Of a DNA stretch of 64,000 nucleotides, positions 43,290-54,329 are shown one piece after another (positions within the stretch are counted from its first letter, which is position 1; the number at the start of each line of letters is the position of its first letter). This DNA is from Tipula vernalis (lineage: Eukaryota > Arthropoda > Insecta > Diptera > Tipulidae), in the NCBI GenBank assembly GCA_958295665.1, contig OY282560.1:148854091-148918090 (forward strand), written 5' to 3'. The notes under the pieces are model-generated. The model saw only the letters and a program-made list of their open reading frames with translations, made no database searches and was not told the DNA's origin. The translations under genes were made by a program, and so were the position numbers.

Positions 43290-45744
43290 ATTTTTGCAGA
43301 GTGGTACATTGGTATAACTCTTTGGGCTATGGCTTTGTATAATCAATGTTGCTCTGATAAAATACATTGTACCAATTTCTCTGAATAAAGCTTCGAAGTT
43401 ATAAAAAAAAACCTCACAACTTATTTGTAACCCCCAATAAAGTAGGAATTCTTTTACTTTATTCGGCTATTATTATTTCATACCGTGGCAGATCCCAAGA
43501 CAATATGGATTACATTTTCTATTACGTTTATAATTTTTATTTTGTGTTCCTGAAATTGTAATGCTATTAGGAAACGTACAATAAATCGATCGGTCCGATT
43601 TATTACGCTTTTTTTTGTTATAAATATAAACCTAAATAAAAATCCAAATAAGATTCGTGTTTAATTTTGTATCCTCGATAAATTTTTATTCATTTCTTTA
43701 AAATGAAAAGGATGTTAGGTATTATTTCGCATTTTGTTTTGGACAGCAAAAAATAGGAACCAAATAAAATATTACATTTATTTCAACCTTTCATACATAA
43801 CACACACACACGTACACAGAGAAAGGGAGAGATATTCATAAAGATATGACAAAGTTACGATAGGTCACCCAAAAATTTGACACCAGAACCAGAAATACAA
43901 AAAAACATTTTTTTCAACGTTATCGTGATTTAGGCTAAAAAGGATGTGAAATGGTTTTTAATTTTATATTCATCTAAATTAATATTTTTGAACATTCCAT
44001 CGATTAATTTAACCATTTAACCCTATGAACAACAACGCTCATCAATCAACCGAGAATACTATATATCAAGAAAAAAAAAGTGGATGTCTTCAAAAATAAA
44101 AAAAAAGCTTTACCATCGCCCAAATAATTTGAAAGAATCCTAATTGGATCATACCTAGAAAAAAATTTATCGTGACTGGTGGCATGAGAAAAAGGATTTC
44201 ATCCGGTTAGAGTAATCCGTTTTAATTAAGAAGTTTACAAAACAGGAAAAATCAAAAAAAAGATACACGCACAACAGGTTATGGGTGGTACATCACTAAA
44301 TTAATCTCGATTAATTAAACCGTTTTTTGTACCTGATTTTTTGGGCAAATATTTTTAGTTCCGGATTTTTGTCGAAATTTTGTTGTTTGCATTGTTTTGC
44401 CAAAAATCAATACGGATTTTACGTTGTTTGTTTTTAATCCAGTCCAAATTATGGTTTCTCAATAGCTACATATGTACATTTACGAGCACGTACACAATCC
44501 ATCAAAATATTATTTATGCTTGCATGTATGTACTCGTTTAGTAATTAAAATTTTTATGGATTCGCTCAAATAAAAATTAAAGTTTTTTCTTCATTTTGAT
44601 TTGCATTACGGGTTGAAGGTTAATAATTGGAAATTAATTTTGGAAATGGGTTTTTAATTTAATTATGTCAGATGAAAACAGCGACAGCAACAAAACAAAA
44701 AAACGATTAAATTTTATGTACTTCACTTTTATTATGTTTGTTGTATTGTAATTGAATTATTGTATCGATGTAGATCTACATATGTATGGTATATCAATTT
44801 TTATGGATACTTCGGATTTTACATTTCATTGGTATGTGGATACTTTGTTGTCAAGACAAATATATTTTACTGACAGAAATATATTTGCACAGGCATTGGG
44901 TGAAAAATATTTTGGAAATATAACCATTCTTTCCAACAAAAATATTATGGTAGGGATGTTAGGCAACTTTATATTATTGTGTTGGGCGTATATAACAAAA
45001 AAAAACCTTTTATTCCACTTTATAAATTTTTAACAAAACAATATCAATTGCACTAAGACTAAACTAATTACGTTGCGGTTGATACTCGTGTTGCTCGCGT
45101 TATAAAATATTAGGAAAATTCACAACCTCTGGCTTTATAGAAAAATTGCAACGCGTGATGCAATAAGGTAGCATATCAAAAATACACAGCCCCAAACAAT
45201 TTTTCGATACAGAATCCAAATCTTATATCGAAAAATCTATATATCCAATGATTGTTTCAGAAGAGGCAAAAACATCCGCTATATTAGGGCGAAAATAGAG
45301 AAAAATGATTTTATTAAATTAAAGAGCTCCCATGAACAGAATATGATATAAGTGTATAGGCTGAATCCATGAACGAAGGTGTTGACTAGCGATTACTTAC
45401 ACAAAGCAATTAAGAGACATCGTTAAGGGGTAAAAACTGCCCCTATACAATATAAAACTGCACAAAAACTCCAATAAATGGCGAAAAAGCTTGAACCCCT
45501 TAAATTTTATTATAAATTATAAATTTATTGCGATAAGTGACATCGACAGAACAAAAGTTTGTGGGTCATTTGATGTTCGAATATTATCAAATTCCTGAAA
45601 AAAATGTTAAGATATTGTTGACGTCATCAATCTCCATCAAAGATGATTCTTTTAAGGCGTGGTTCTGTTTTGAAAAAAGTCAGTTCAATAAAATATGTGA
45701 GTTCACCAAGGATGCATACATTATGTGGCTTATCTTTTTTAATG
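43290..45744. other. AT-rich interval without recognisable gene
   Basis: Short CA-rich microsatellite at 43798-43820 and TATGTACATATG-like words near 44470-44530. Small open frames (44752-45033, 45537-45761) show no family motif. Confidence 0.45.
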
Positions 45745-45748
45745 CTGT

Positions 45749-45856
45749 TGTTATAGTGTAGCAATGCACTAATTAATACACAACAGCTCGACAGATTACT
45801 GTTATAATCCTATAAAAACCTATAAGAGAATATCCAATAGAGGTGGAAATACAACA
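45749..45856 (+). repeat. 5' LTR, internally deleted
   Basis: It matches the first 70 or so bases and the last 30 or so bases of the 3' LTR (52070-52474) but lacks about 297 bp in between. The junction is after CCTATAAAAACC. Confidence 0.92.
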
Positions 45857-45880
45857 ATTGGTGACAGCGGTGAACACGTT
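45857..45880 (+). promoter_or_regulatory. Candidate primer-binding site
   Basis: TTGGTGACAGCGGTGAAC starts 2 nt after the 5' LTR end (ACAACA). A TGG start at this position is typical of tRNA-primed gypsy elements; the tRNA was not identified. The following leader to 46879 has no long ORF. Confidence 0.6.
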
Positions 45881-46879
45881 CACAACCATATTTTTTTATG
45901 TGTTCATAAAACTAAAAAATAAAAATTGAATAACTAAAAAAAAAAAATAATTAAATAAATAAACAAAAAAGTGAAATAAACATCAATTAATTAATAATTA
46001 ATCCAAGTGCATAAAAATAATAGTGCGATAGAACAGTTTTTGACATTAAATAAAAAATCCAATACCGTAGTGAACAAAAAAAAATAACCGTTAATCATTT
46101 GCGAAAAACGCATTTTTTTTTTCTCCTACATTCATTAATGTGGGGTTGAATTAAACTATAACAACACAAAATTTATTTTTCGAATTACGGAATAAAAATA
46201 ATACGTAAGAAGAAACATTACGAGAAACCATAACCTATTAAGAAAATTCTTTTTCCGCGCGCATACAAATATTTATGTACATATGTACGTATATACATAA
46301 ACTGTATATGTACAAGTTAGTGCGTGGTAATTACTAAATATACGCTACATGCGAAGAAAAGTTATCCGTTTGCAATAATTGCAAAAAAATAAAATAAAAA
46401 CGTTATCAATCATCGGACAAGGACAAGGTCGAATAATACTGCGGAGGAATACAAATGAATCATTTTTTTTCTACGTCATCATTCGTATCAATATCAAGCC
46501 GTATACAACATAAAAGGAAACGTTGTAAATCCATCGAAAAGGTCGAATAAATGCTGTGGGAGAATTCAAGTGCTGCAGCCAATGGAAATAACAGGTAAAA
46601 TTATGGGTAATTTTTTAATTTTAATAACTACTGTTAATTTTAAGTTGAACAATTAAATTTAAGTCATTTAATAATTATTTGCGTAAATAATTCAGATGTG
46701 AATAATTCCTTAAACTTTACATATACATACCTCAAAATTGAAATTGTGGAATTACTGTACAATTTTCAATCCGGTCAAAGAAAACAAATAATCGTAACAT
46801 TTTTTTTTCAAGTTCATTGAATTTTCGGAAGTTTGTATTCAATAATTATAAGTGATTGTGACTTTATAGTGGGTGACAA

Positions 46880-48781
46880 GTGTCGATGTCTCAAGAGCAA
46901 GACAAAATTCTAACTAGACAGCAACTACAACAAAACCCAAATTTAGCAGAATTAGATTTTTCAAATACAATTGATTTCGCTACCCAAAATAAAAATAAAA
47001 GTGCACCAAAAGGTAAAACAAATAAACAAAATAAATCAACAGGTGACACAATATCATCAGAAAATATCAATAGTAAGGTAGAACCAAACAATACACTAGA
47101 GGATAAATCGAAAACGGTAGAACCAAGCAATACACTAGAGGATAAGTCGGAAACGGTAGAACCAAGCAATACACTAGAGGATAAGTCGGAAACGGTAGAA
47201 CCAAACAATACACTAGAGGTTAAATATAACGAAACAGAGTTAGCTAGTTCAAGCGCAATACGTTCAGTCGAAATAAAATTTAGCTCAGTAAACATGGCGA
47301 ATAGTGTAGAGAAACTTATGAAAATTATTCCCTCATTTTCTGGTAAATCTAATGAATACCAAAAGTTTAGTTTAGCAGGTGATTTAGTTTGGGGTCCTTT
47401 AAATGAAGAACATGATAAAGGAAAGAAACAAAGATTCATGCAATTAATAAAGTTAAAATTGGACGAGGCAGCTTTTGAAGTGGTTCGATATAAAGATTTT
47501 AACGAATGGGATGATTTAAAAAAACAATTAGAATTTAATTTTTGTAAAAGGAGGTCAGCTGGAACCGTAGCAAATGAATTGATTAGGTGTAATCAAGGAA
47601 AATTTGAAAATGTTCAAATATTTGCAAATAAAATCGAAAAGTTAATGTTTGAGCTAAACGAAATTGGTATATCAAAGCAAGGTAAAGAATCTGCTACAGT
47701 GATTCAAGCATTGAATGAAGACATGGCTTTAAATTCTTTCGTGAACGGGCTAAACGAGCCAGTTCGAACGATAATAAAAGCTCATCATTTCTCAAAATTA
47801 GTGGATGCAATCGCCCAAGCCAATGAAGAAGACATTGTTCATAAGCCTGAATATAAGCTTCAAAATAATTCACAAACTAAATTTTGTAGTTTTTGCAATA
47901 AAAATAATCATTATATTCATCAATGTTTCAAACGTAAGAATAGTATGGCAATCAACAATAGTACATTTCAACCAAATTCTAGTTCCTCACAGTTTACTAA
48001 AAATCAGCAGCATAATACATTTAATAATACTAATATTCAATCAAACCATAGGAATAATGAACGAACTAATTTGTATTGTAGATATTGTAGATCTTCAGGT
48101 CATATGATTGATACTTGTAGAAAACGTGAATTTAATAATAATAAACATCATTCAAACATATATAAGTCGACGCCGATCAATGAATGTGATCCACAACCTT
48201 GTACTTCATCAAATTCTGAAAATAGAGAATATTCTGAAGAAACAACAAATCTCACAACTAAGATAGCAAGAAATTTAACAATATGTTCAGAGAATACTAC
48301 ATTTAAAAATCCACAACCAAGGGAAACATTTAAAGATGTTTACAACGTGTCAGATATTGTTGGTTCAAATGATTTTAAGTATGTTAAATTAAATGTGGAT
48401 GTCCTAGTAGATAATAATACAAATTATTTTTTGGTTGATACCGGCGCGGATTTAAGTTTAATGAAGAAAGAGGTTCTTAAGGGTGATACAGTTGTTCATC
48501 CAAACATAAAAATTAAAATTCAGGGCATTACAACTGAGAATATAGAAACTCTGGCTCAAGTAAATGCCAATATTGAATTGAATCATAATACAACGATTAA
48601 ACAATCATTTCAGGTGGTTCCAAATAGTTTCCCTGTTGATTGCGCAGGTATAATAGGAAAGGATTTCTTGGAAAATAATAAATGTATTATCGATTATAAC
48701 ATTAAAGAATTAAAAATTCAATTAAAAGATCAACTTTTTACTTTCCCGTTAGAATCATCTACTTCTCAACCGATAAATTAA
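46880..48781 (+). CDS. Ty3/gypsy Gag-protease polyprotein
   Basis: The 633-codon ORF starts at the first ATG after the leader. The N-terminus is polar, with a 13-residue unit repeated four times (residues about 66-115). A capsid-like region follows (about 140-310, MKIIPSFSGKSNEYQKFS, DEAAFEVVRYKDF). Two CCHC knuckles follow: CSFCNKNNHYIHQC and CRYCRSSGHMIDTC. The protease motif FLVDTGADLSLMKK (DTGA) and IIGKDFLENNKCIIDY close the protein. It ends in a TAA (48779-48781), beyond which the same frame continues into pol. The product would assemble the retrotransposon particle and process the polyprotein. No frame breaks seen. Confidence 0.93.
   Translation: MSMSQEQDKILTRQQLQQNPNLAELDFSNTIDFATQNKNKSAPKGKTNKQNKSTGDTISSENINSKVEPNNTLEDKSKTVEPSNTLEDKSETVEPSNTLEDKSETVEPNNTLEVKYNETELASSSAIRSVEIKFSSVNMANSVEKLMKIIPSFSGKSNEYQKFSLAGDLVWGPLNEEHDKGKKQRFMQLIKLKLDEAAFEVVRYKDFNEWDDLKKQLEFNFCKRRSAGTVANELIRCNQGKFENVQIFANKIEKLMFELNEIGISKQGKESATVIQALNEDMALNSFVNGLNEPVRTIIKAHHFSKLVDAIAQANEEDIVHKPEYKLQNNSQTKFCSFCNKNNHYIHQCFKRKNSMAINNSTFQPNSSSSQFTKNQQHNTFNNTNIQSNHRNNERTNLYCRYCRSSGHMIDTCRKREFNNNKHHSNIYKSTPINECDPQPCTSSNSENREYSEETTNLTTKIARNLTICSENTTFKNPQPRETFKDVYNVSDIVGSNDFKYVKLNVDVLVDNNTNYFLVDTGADLSLMKKEVLKGDTVVHPNIKIKIQGITTENIETLAQVNANIELNHNTTIKQSFQVVPNSFPVDCAGIIGKDFLENNKCIIDYNIKELKIQLKDQLFTFPLESSTSQPIN
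47077..47224 (+). repeat. 39-bp tandem repeat in gag, four units
   Basis: Units start at 47077, 47116, 47155 and 47194 and each encodes about VEPNNTLEDKSET. Units 2 and 3 are identical; units 1 and 4 differ by a few bases and unit 4 is truncated. The repeat length is divisible by three, so the frame is kept. Confidence 0.95.
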
Positions 48782-51736
48782 ATCAAACTTCCTCCTCGCG
48801 CTGAAATTTTTGTTCGTTTACCAACAAAATTATTGAATAATGACATAAATTATTTCTGTAGATCGCAAGAAATAAATCCAGGTATATTTTTAGCCAGTTG
48901 TATCGTTAAACCAGAAAATGGTAGTGCAGTATTTGGTTTATTGAATAATACGGAACTAAAAGTCGAGTTAAGTGATCATGAAATTGTAGGTGAACCTTTA
49001 AGTGAATTTAATGTTTTCCAGTTCAACTCATTCTCCGATGATATTACAAATAGGTTAGATATTTTGGAATCACAGATTAATACCGACCATTTAAATGAAG
49101 AAGAACGAAAAGCGATTATCGGGATGTGCAACAAATTCAGTGATGTATTTTATTTACCTGGCGACCGTTTAGATGCAAATTCTGAAGTTTGTCATACAAT
49201 CGATTTAATTCCAAACACTAATCCAATTTATAAAAAACCATACCGGTTACCGGAAGTAGCAAAGAAAGAAGTAGAGTCGCAAGTTAAGCAAATGCTAAAT
49301 GGCAGTATAATAGAGCAAAGTACGTCTCCTTGGAATTTTCCATTGCTTCTAGTCCCCAAAAAATCAAATTCAGGTGCAAAATGGCGATTAGTTGTAGATT
49401 TCCGACGTTTAAATGAGCAGACAATTAGTAGTGTTTTTCCTTTACCAAATATTGTAGAAATATTGGATCAATTAGGACAAGCTAGTTATTTTACGACCCT
49501 TGATTTGGCGAATGGATATCATCAAGTGATGATGCACCAAGAAGATAAACAGAAAACAGCCTTCTCCACGACGTTTGGTCATTACCACTATTTACGTATG
49601 CCATTCGGGCTTAAAGGAGCGCCAAGCACATTCCAAAGATTGATGAACCATGTACTGTCAGGATTAAACGGAATCAAATGTTTTGTTTATCTCGACGACG
49701 TAGTAGTGTATGGTGTAAATCTTGAAGATCATAATAAACGATTAGTCGAAGTACTGGACTGTTTTCGGAAATTTCGATTAAAATTACAACCTCTTAAATG
49801 TAACTTTCTACGAACGGAAGTAAAATATCTTGGACATATAATAAGTCGCGAAGGGACTAAACCAGATCCAAAATTAACTGAAGCAATAGTTAATTATCCA
49901 CAACCAATAAATGTTAAAGGAGTAATTAGATTTTTAGGTTTATCTGGTTATTACAGACAATTTATCGAAAATTATGCACATATAGCTGAGCCGTTATCCG
50001 CAATGAAACGTAGAAATGCCAAATTTAAATGGGATGCAATCTCTGAAAATGCTTTTGTTAAATTAAAGAAATGTTTAGCAAGTTCTCCAATACTTCAATA
50101 TCCAAATTTTAGCGAAACGTTTATTATCACAACAGATGCAAGTGATTTAGCACTGGGCGCAATTCTATCTCAGTTAGAAAGTGAAGAAGATCTGCCTATA
50201 GCATATGCTAGTAGAATTCTGAACCAAACTGAAAAATCGTATAATACAACCAAAAAGGAGCTTTTAGCTATAATGTGGGCGGTTCGTAAATTTCGACCTT
50301 ATATTTATGGCACTAAATTTATATTAAAATGTGACCACAAACCATTAACTTACCTATATTCCGAAGCACATGAATCTTCCATTCTGTTACGTTGGCGGTT
50401 GGAACTGGAGGAGTATGATTTCTCAATTCATTACAAACCAGGTGTGACTAATGTTGTGGCGGATGCATTGTCCAGGATTGAACTTATTCAGTCTGATGAT
50501 GAAACTGACCATCATATGTATGCCGTAACCCGTTCAATGAATAGAAATTCTGTTCCTAAACCAAGTAGTTCAACAAGACAAACCAATGATTTAGCTTCAC
50601 TAATCCCAAACAATTTAAATAGTTCATTTTCAAATCAAAATCCAGTTAATCCAAAAATTAAAGAAATAACGAATCCAGATGAAATTGAACAATTAATAAA
50701 AGATTTTCATGTAACTCCATTAGGAGCTCATCAAGGTATATGTCGAACACTTAATCGTTTGAAATGTTACTATAGTTTTCCGCAGATGATTTCAAAAGTT
50801 AAAAAATTCATTACAACTTGCGAATTTTGCCAAAAAAATAAATATGGTAAAACAATTAAAATACCTATGAAAATTACAGATACAGCATCTAAACCATTTG
50901 AACGTATTTTTTTAGATATAGTAGGTACAATTAATCCACCATCGCATTCACAAAATCGTTTCATTTTGACGCTTCAAGATGATTTAACAAAATTTTCTCA
51001 AGCTTATTCAATTCAAAATCAAGAAGCTTTGACAATTGCTAAAATATTCGCTGAAAAATTCATTTGCTCGTACGGTCTACCAGACATCATTGTTACTGAT
51101 CAAGGATCTAATTTCATGAGCCAACTTTTTAAAAGTTTGACAAAATTGTTAAAAATAAAGCAATTAAATTGCACAGCATATCATCCCCAATCGAATGGAT
51201 CGTTGGAAAGATCACACCGTACTCTTGCAGAGTATTTGCGTTCATTTACCAGTAGTGACAGAGCAAATTGGGATAGCTGGTTAAGTTACGCTATGTTCGC
51301 TTATAATAGCACACCACACACATCTACAGGTTTCATGCCATTTGAGCTTCTGTTTGGGAGGAAACCATCCATTCCAAATTCCATTATGAAACCACCAGAT
51401 CCGTTATATAATTATGATGACTATGTGAAAGAATTAAAATATCGATTTCAAACAACATGGGAATTAGCTAGGAACAAATTGATTACAAAAAAACTAAAAT
51501 CTAAGTCTTATTACGACAAAAATGTAAATGAAACTAAATTCACTGAAAATGATATGGTTTTGTTACGCGATGAGACGGGCAACTCGAAAACTAAGAATCT
51601 ATGGTTGGGCCCATTTAAAGTCACAAAACAAATTTCTGAAGAGAATTCTGAAATTGAAATGGGAAGGTCGAATAAGATCGTCCATAACAACAGATTAAAA
51701 CATTTTTTTTCAAATATTTCCGATCTATCAAATTAA
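48782..51736 (+). CDS. Ty3/gypsy Pol: reverse transcriptase, RNase H, integrase
   Basis: The frame is open from just after the TAA at 48779; the first ATG is 48833 (967 codons). It begins KLPPRAEIFVRLP. RT: FPLLLVPKKSNSGAKWRLVV, FTTLDLANGYHQV, MPFGLKGAPSTFQRLM, YLDDVVVYG. RNase H: TTDASDLALGAILSQ, TTKKELLAIMWAV, KCDHKPLTYL, VADALSR. Integrase: zinc region HVTPLGAHQG...CEFCQKN, core FLDIVGTI, VTDQGSNFMS and SNGSLERSHRT, giving an intact D,D-35-E set, then a C-terminal tail NKIVHNNRLKHFF. All catalytic residues are present with no frame break. Expression in a live element would need readthrough of the TAA, or the TAA is a recent nonsense mutation. Confidence 0.95.
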   Translation: MKLPPRAEIFVRLPTKLLNNDINYFCRSQEINPGIFLASCIVKPENGSAVFGLLNNTELKVELSDHEIVGEPLSEFNVFQFNSFSDDITNRLDILESQINTDHLNEEERKAIIGMCNKFSDVFYLPGDRLDANSEVCHTIDLIPNTNPIYKKPYRLPEVAKKEVESQVKQMLNGSIIEQSTSPWNFPLLLVPKKSNSGAKWRLVVDFRRLNEQTISSVFPLPNIVEILDQLGQASYFTTLDLANGYHQVMMHQEDKQKTAFSTTFGHYHYLRMPFGLKGAPSTFQRLMNHVLSGLNGIKCFVYLDDVVVYGVNLEDHNKRLVEVLDCFRKFRLKLQPLKCNFLRTEVKYLGHIISREGTKPDPKLTEAIVNYPQPINVKGVIRFLGLSGYYRQFIENYAHIAEPLSAMKRRNAKFKWDAISENAFVKLKKCLASSPILQYPNFSETFIITTDASDLALGAILSQLESEEDLPIAYASRILNQTEKSYNTTKKELLAIMWAVRKFRPYIYGTKFILKCDHKPLTYLYSEAHESSILLRWRLELEEYDFSIHYKPGVTNVVADALSRIELIQSDDETDHHMYAVTRSMNRNSVPKPSSSTRQTNDLASLIPNNLNSSFSNQNPVNPKIKEITNPDEIEQLIKDFHVTPLGAHQGICRTLNRLKCYYSFPQMISKVKKFITTCEFCQKNKYGKTIKIPMKITDTASKPFERIFLDIVGTINPPSHSQNRFILTLQDDLTKFSQAYSIQNQEALTIAKIFAEKFICSYGLPDIIVTDQGSNFMSQLFKSLTKLLKIKQLNCTAYHPQSNGSLERSHRTLAEYLRSFTSSDRANWDSWLSYAMFAYNSTPHTSTGFMPFELLFGRKPSIPNSIMKPPDPLYNYDDYVKELKYRFQTTWELARNKLITKKLKSKSYYDKNVNETKFTENDMVLLRDETGNSKTKNLWLGPFKVTKQISEENSEIEMGRSNKIVHNNRLKHFFSNISDLSN

Positions 51737-52058
51737 TTTTTTCAGATGTATACAGTAATTTCATTAATGGCAAATTCTAGGTTTAAATTTAAAGGTACAA
51801 TTAATGTAATAATTTAATTTAAATATTGACAATGCTGAATAAATATTAATAAAAAATTTTTTTTCCATTAGAATATAAAATAATAGTTCTAGTTATACAT
51901 TGTTAAGTTAAAAGTAATTAAGGTATCAATTATATTATAAAAATAAAAATATTGAAAATCTAAAAATTTTCCTAATGTAAAATTTAAAATTAAACAATTT
52001 ATGTGAAAAAAAAATAAATAAATAAATGAAATTCATTTATTTTTTTTTTTTCTATTAT

Positions 52059-52069
52059 AAGGAGTGAGG
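52059..52069 (+). promoter_or_regulatory. Polypurine tract
   Basis: AAGGAGTGAGG lies directly upstream of the 3' LTR TGTTATAG, after a T-run; it would prime plus-strand DNA synthesis. Confidence 0.8.
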
Positions 52070-52474
52070 TGTTATAGTGTAGCAATGCACTAATTAATAC
52101 ACAACAGCTCGACAGATTACTGTTATAATCCTATAAAAACCAAATATTATTATAAAAATGTGTCAGTTGTTCCAAGTGGTTTATCCAATTTACATATCCT
52201 TAATTATAATTACATAAAACAATTTAAATAAATAAATATATATTGTAATAATTATATTCTTATTATTAATATTATATTATATTAATATCATTATAATCTA
52301 TAATAAAACTTATATCTATAATAAACGATAATCATAATAAAATATCAGTTAACCCTATGTACTTGTGTTGCGTTATTAATTAATACCTTGTGTTTCCGTC
52401 ATTAAACTCAACCTAATACGGTCGTTCGTTGAGCAGTGTTGAAGAGAATATCCAATAGAGGTGGAAATACAACA
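52070..52474 (+). repeat. 3' LTR, full length
   Basis: 405 bp with TG...CA ends, followed by the CTGT target duplication. It contains the 297 bp absent from the 5' LTR, so if both copies were templated at integration the 5' LTR deletion must be later or introduced during insertion. Confidence 0.92.
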
Positions 52475-52478
52475 CTGT

Positions 52479-53069
52479 GAACAAACTTTAGCTAAGTAAT
52501 CAGTTAAACAAAGCCAGAGAAGATTAAATTATGAATTTTGCTTCTCAATTCATCAATAACAATGACTGGTCGGCTATAATTAATCGCACATCGCATTGTT
52601 TCATGCCATCCAATAGGGCTGACATGAAAGGTGAGTCAGCCCATGAGTTCTGCACTCTCAAGAAATGGGCCATAGTTGTGTTCATCGTCATCACCGATCT
52701 TTATCGGATGATGAAAAATCCTTTTTGCATCCCGCCCTTATCGGGATTTGAATCTGGTACCTCCCGATCCGAACGCCGCAGTTTTAACCATTAGGCCGTT
52801 TGGTCCATTGATATTTCAAATGACAGAAGGTATTGTGTTTTTGATGCTACACATATATATATACCGATTGGTACAGAAGTCAGAGAATTTCGTTGATAAA
52901 AAAACATTTGTGGAGGGAGAAAAAACAAAAATGTCGCTTGTTAAACCTATGGTGTGGTGTACAGAGGCGTAGAGTACACGGATATGTTTTTTTCGTTTTC
53001 GGTTCTTCAATGCAAATCACAATGATGCCCAAATACAGAATACTAGTTTTCTAGTGTATCATCAGAAGC
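52479..53069. other. Unassigned interval containing a tRNA-like SINE piece
   Basis: Apart from the tRNA-like segment listed separately, short frames show no known domain. Confidence 0.4.
52720..52806 (-). repeat. tRNA-derived SINE-like sequence
   Basis: On the minus strand, GGCCTAATGGTTAAAACTGC resembles a polymerase III A box and GATTCAAATCCCG a B box, spaced as in tRNAs. The D arm is plausible but the anticodon stem pairs badly and no clean anticodon loop can be drawn, so it is not a functional tRNA gene. Likely a SINE head or tRNA pseudogene. Confidence 0.55.
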
Positions 53070-53345
53070 CGCAGGTCTATATTTCTGGCACTAGTGAACG
53101 TGATACTTTAGAAGTAAATCAAGCAAGGTTCGTCACCAAAGTTCGGCGGATCATTGAGCAAGTATTGGGGTGATTCAAAAAAATTTAAATGTTTGCTTTA
53201 CCAGCTCATAACGTCATCACTTACGATTACGATTATCTTCTGATTTCATTCGCCTTACTTAACTTATACGTTAAGTCCATTCTGAGTGATGAAGAGCTTC
53301 GAAACAATCTTTCTCAGCAGAGAGTGGCTTTCAACTAAGCTACTT
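53070..53345 (+). pseudogene. PIF/Harbinger-type transposase C-terminal relic
   Basis: The plus strand reads KPQVYISG, SERDTLEVNQARFVTKVRRI, IEQVLG and, after a stop, YDYDYLLISFALLNLYV and LSDEEL. The phrase ANxxRFVTKVRWVVE, then I..D.L.I..AL.N.Y, is typical of the DDE_Tnp_4 (Harbinger) C-terminus including the final Glu. Two stops interrupt it, and no N-terminal part was found. Confidence 0.6.
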
Positions 53346-53547
53346 ACACTGCGATAGATAATCAAGAAAATAACAGTCTTATATAATTTCCACAAATTAC
53401 AATGGAATACTAGTATGTACTATGTTAGTCTTGAACCTTATCGGAACATCTAGAAGATGTTTTGGTTCAAAAATTCATTCCCAATGCAAGACATAGAACT
53501 TCCAATTTAGATTATACTATACATGGCATAAATGTTCCAGATCTATT

Positions 53548-53840
53548 ATATAGATCTTGCCTTTACCGGCCACATCACGGATTCATCTTACTTCCAATCG
53601 ATCTTGACTAAACCAGCCGGATCTCAGACTGATCTTAATTTAACCAGCCAGGTAACCAATTAATATTGCTATAACAAAGCAGACATCTATATGATTTTGC
53701 TTCTACCATCGGGATCACAGATCTATCTTACTTTCATTAGCCAGATCTCCGAACGATCTTTGATTGATGTACTTTGACCAACCTAATTTTTAGGTGATCT
53801 AGCCTTAACCGCCAAATCTATGATTGCTTTTGACTTATTC
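53548..53840. repeat. Degenerate minisatellite, period about 31 bp
   Basis: Successive units follow the pattern GATCTTNNCTTNAACCNGCCAGATCNCNGA (for example at 53552, 53609, 53633, 53694, 53744, 53798). Units diverge strongly and some are incomplete. Confidence 0.7.
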
Positions 53841-54329
53841 AGAAAAAGGTTAACCTAACCACAAGTATTCCCTTTTTTTATAGCGGGCAAATAAAATAAC
53901 TGGTATTTTCTCGTTCCAGAATCGGGCTCAATATGTGATTCGAATACAAATTAAAAACAAATGTACTTTCTCCTAAAGTTACCCTTTTCAACTAATTTTT
54001 TGTTTTTTTAAACCCGCGAATAATAAAATCAGCGGGTGTCGAGGACAAACAGTAGAATCAAATTTTCATCCTACAAGTCAAATTTCATCAAAATTTATTA
54101 AGAAATAACCGAGTTGCATCGTAATTGGCCCCCATATTTCCATCTTACATAGTGAATTTCATCATAATCGGCTAAGAAATGGCAAAGTTCCTCCTGTACG
54201 ATATATTCAAAAATTTTGTTTTCCAATTCGCGAACGACGATGGACTACTGTATTTACAAAAATACTTGTTTTGTATATATGTATGAATGTAAATATTGCA
54301 ACTAATATACACTCTTCGACACAGAAAAC
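53841..54329. other. Unassigned interval with AATTTCATCATAATCGG-type words
   Basis: Phrases CAAATTTCATCAAAATTTATTAAG (54067) and GAATTTCATCATAATCGGCTAAG (54153) match words at 29.05-29.41 kb. No gene recognised. Confidence 0.45.

Larger units (their letters stand above)
45749..52474 (+). mobile_element. Nearly intact Ty3/gypsy retrotransposon (17.6/297-like)
   Basis: The element has TG...CA LTRs (TGTTATAG...ACAACA), flanking 4-bp direct repeats CTGT (45745-45748 and 52475-52478), a PBS candidate after the 5' LTR, a long leader, Gag-PR (46880-48781), RT-RNase H-IN (48782-51736) and a PPT (AAGGAGTGAGG, 52059-52069). Gag-PR and pol are in the same frame, separated by one TAA. No env-like ORF was seen. 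The 5' LTR is 108 bp against 405 bp in the 3' LTR. A decayed relative is at 29.6-32.1 kb. Confidence 0.94.

Noticed and set aside
46891..47439. 182-codon minus-strand open frame
   Set aside because: Antisense shadow of the gypsy gag; amino-acid repeats mirror the 39-bp tandem repeat.
52531..52972. Two overlapping plus-strand frames of 87 and 74 codons
   Set aside because: They cross the tRNA-like SINE segment and have no known motif.
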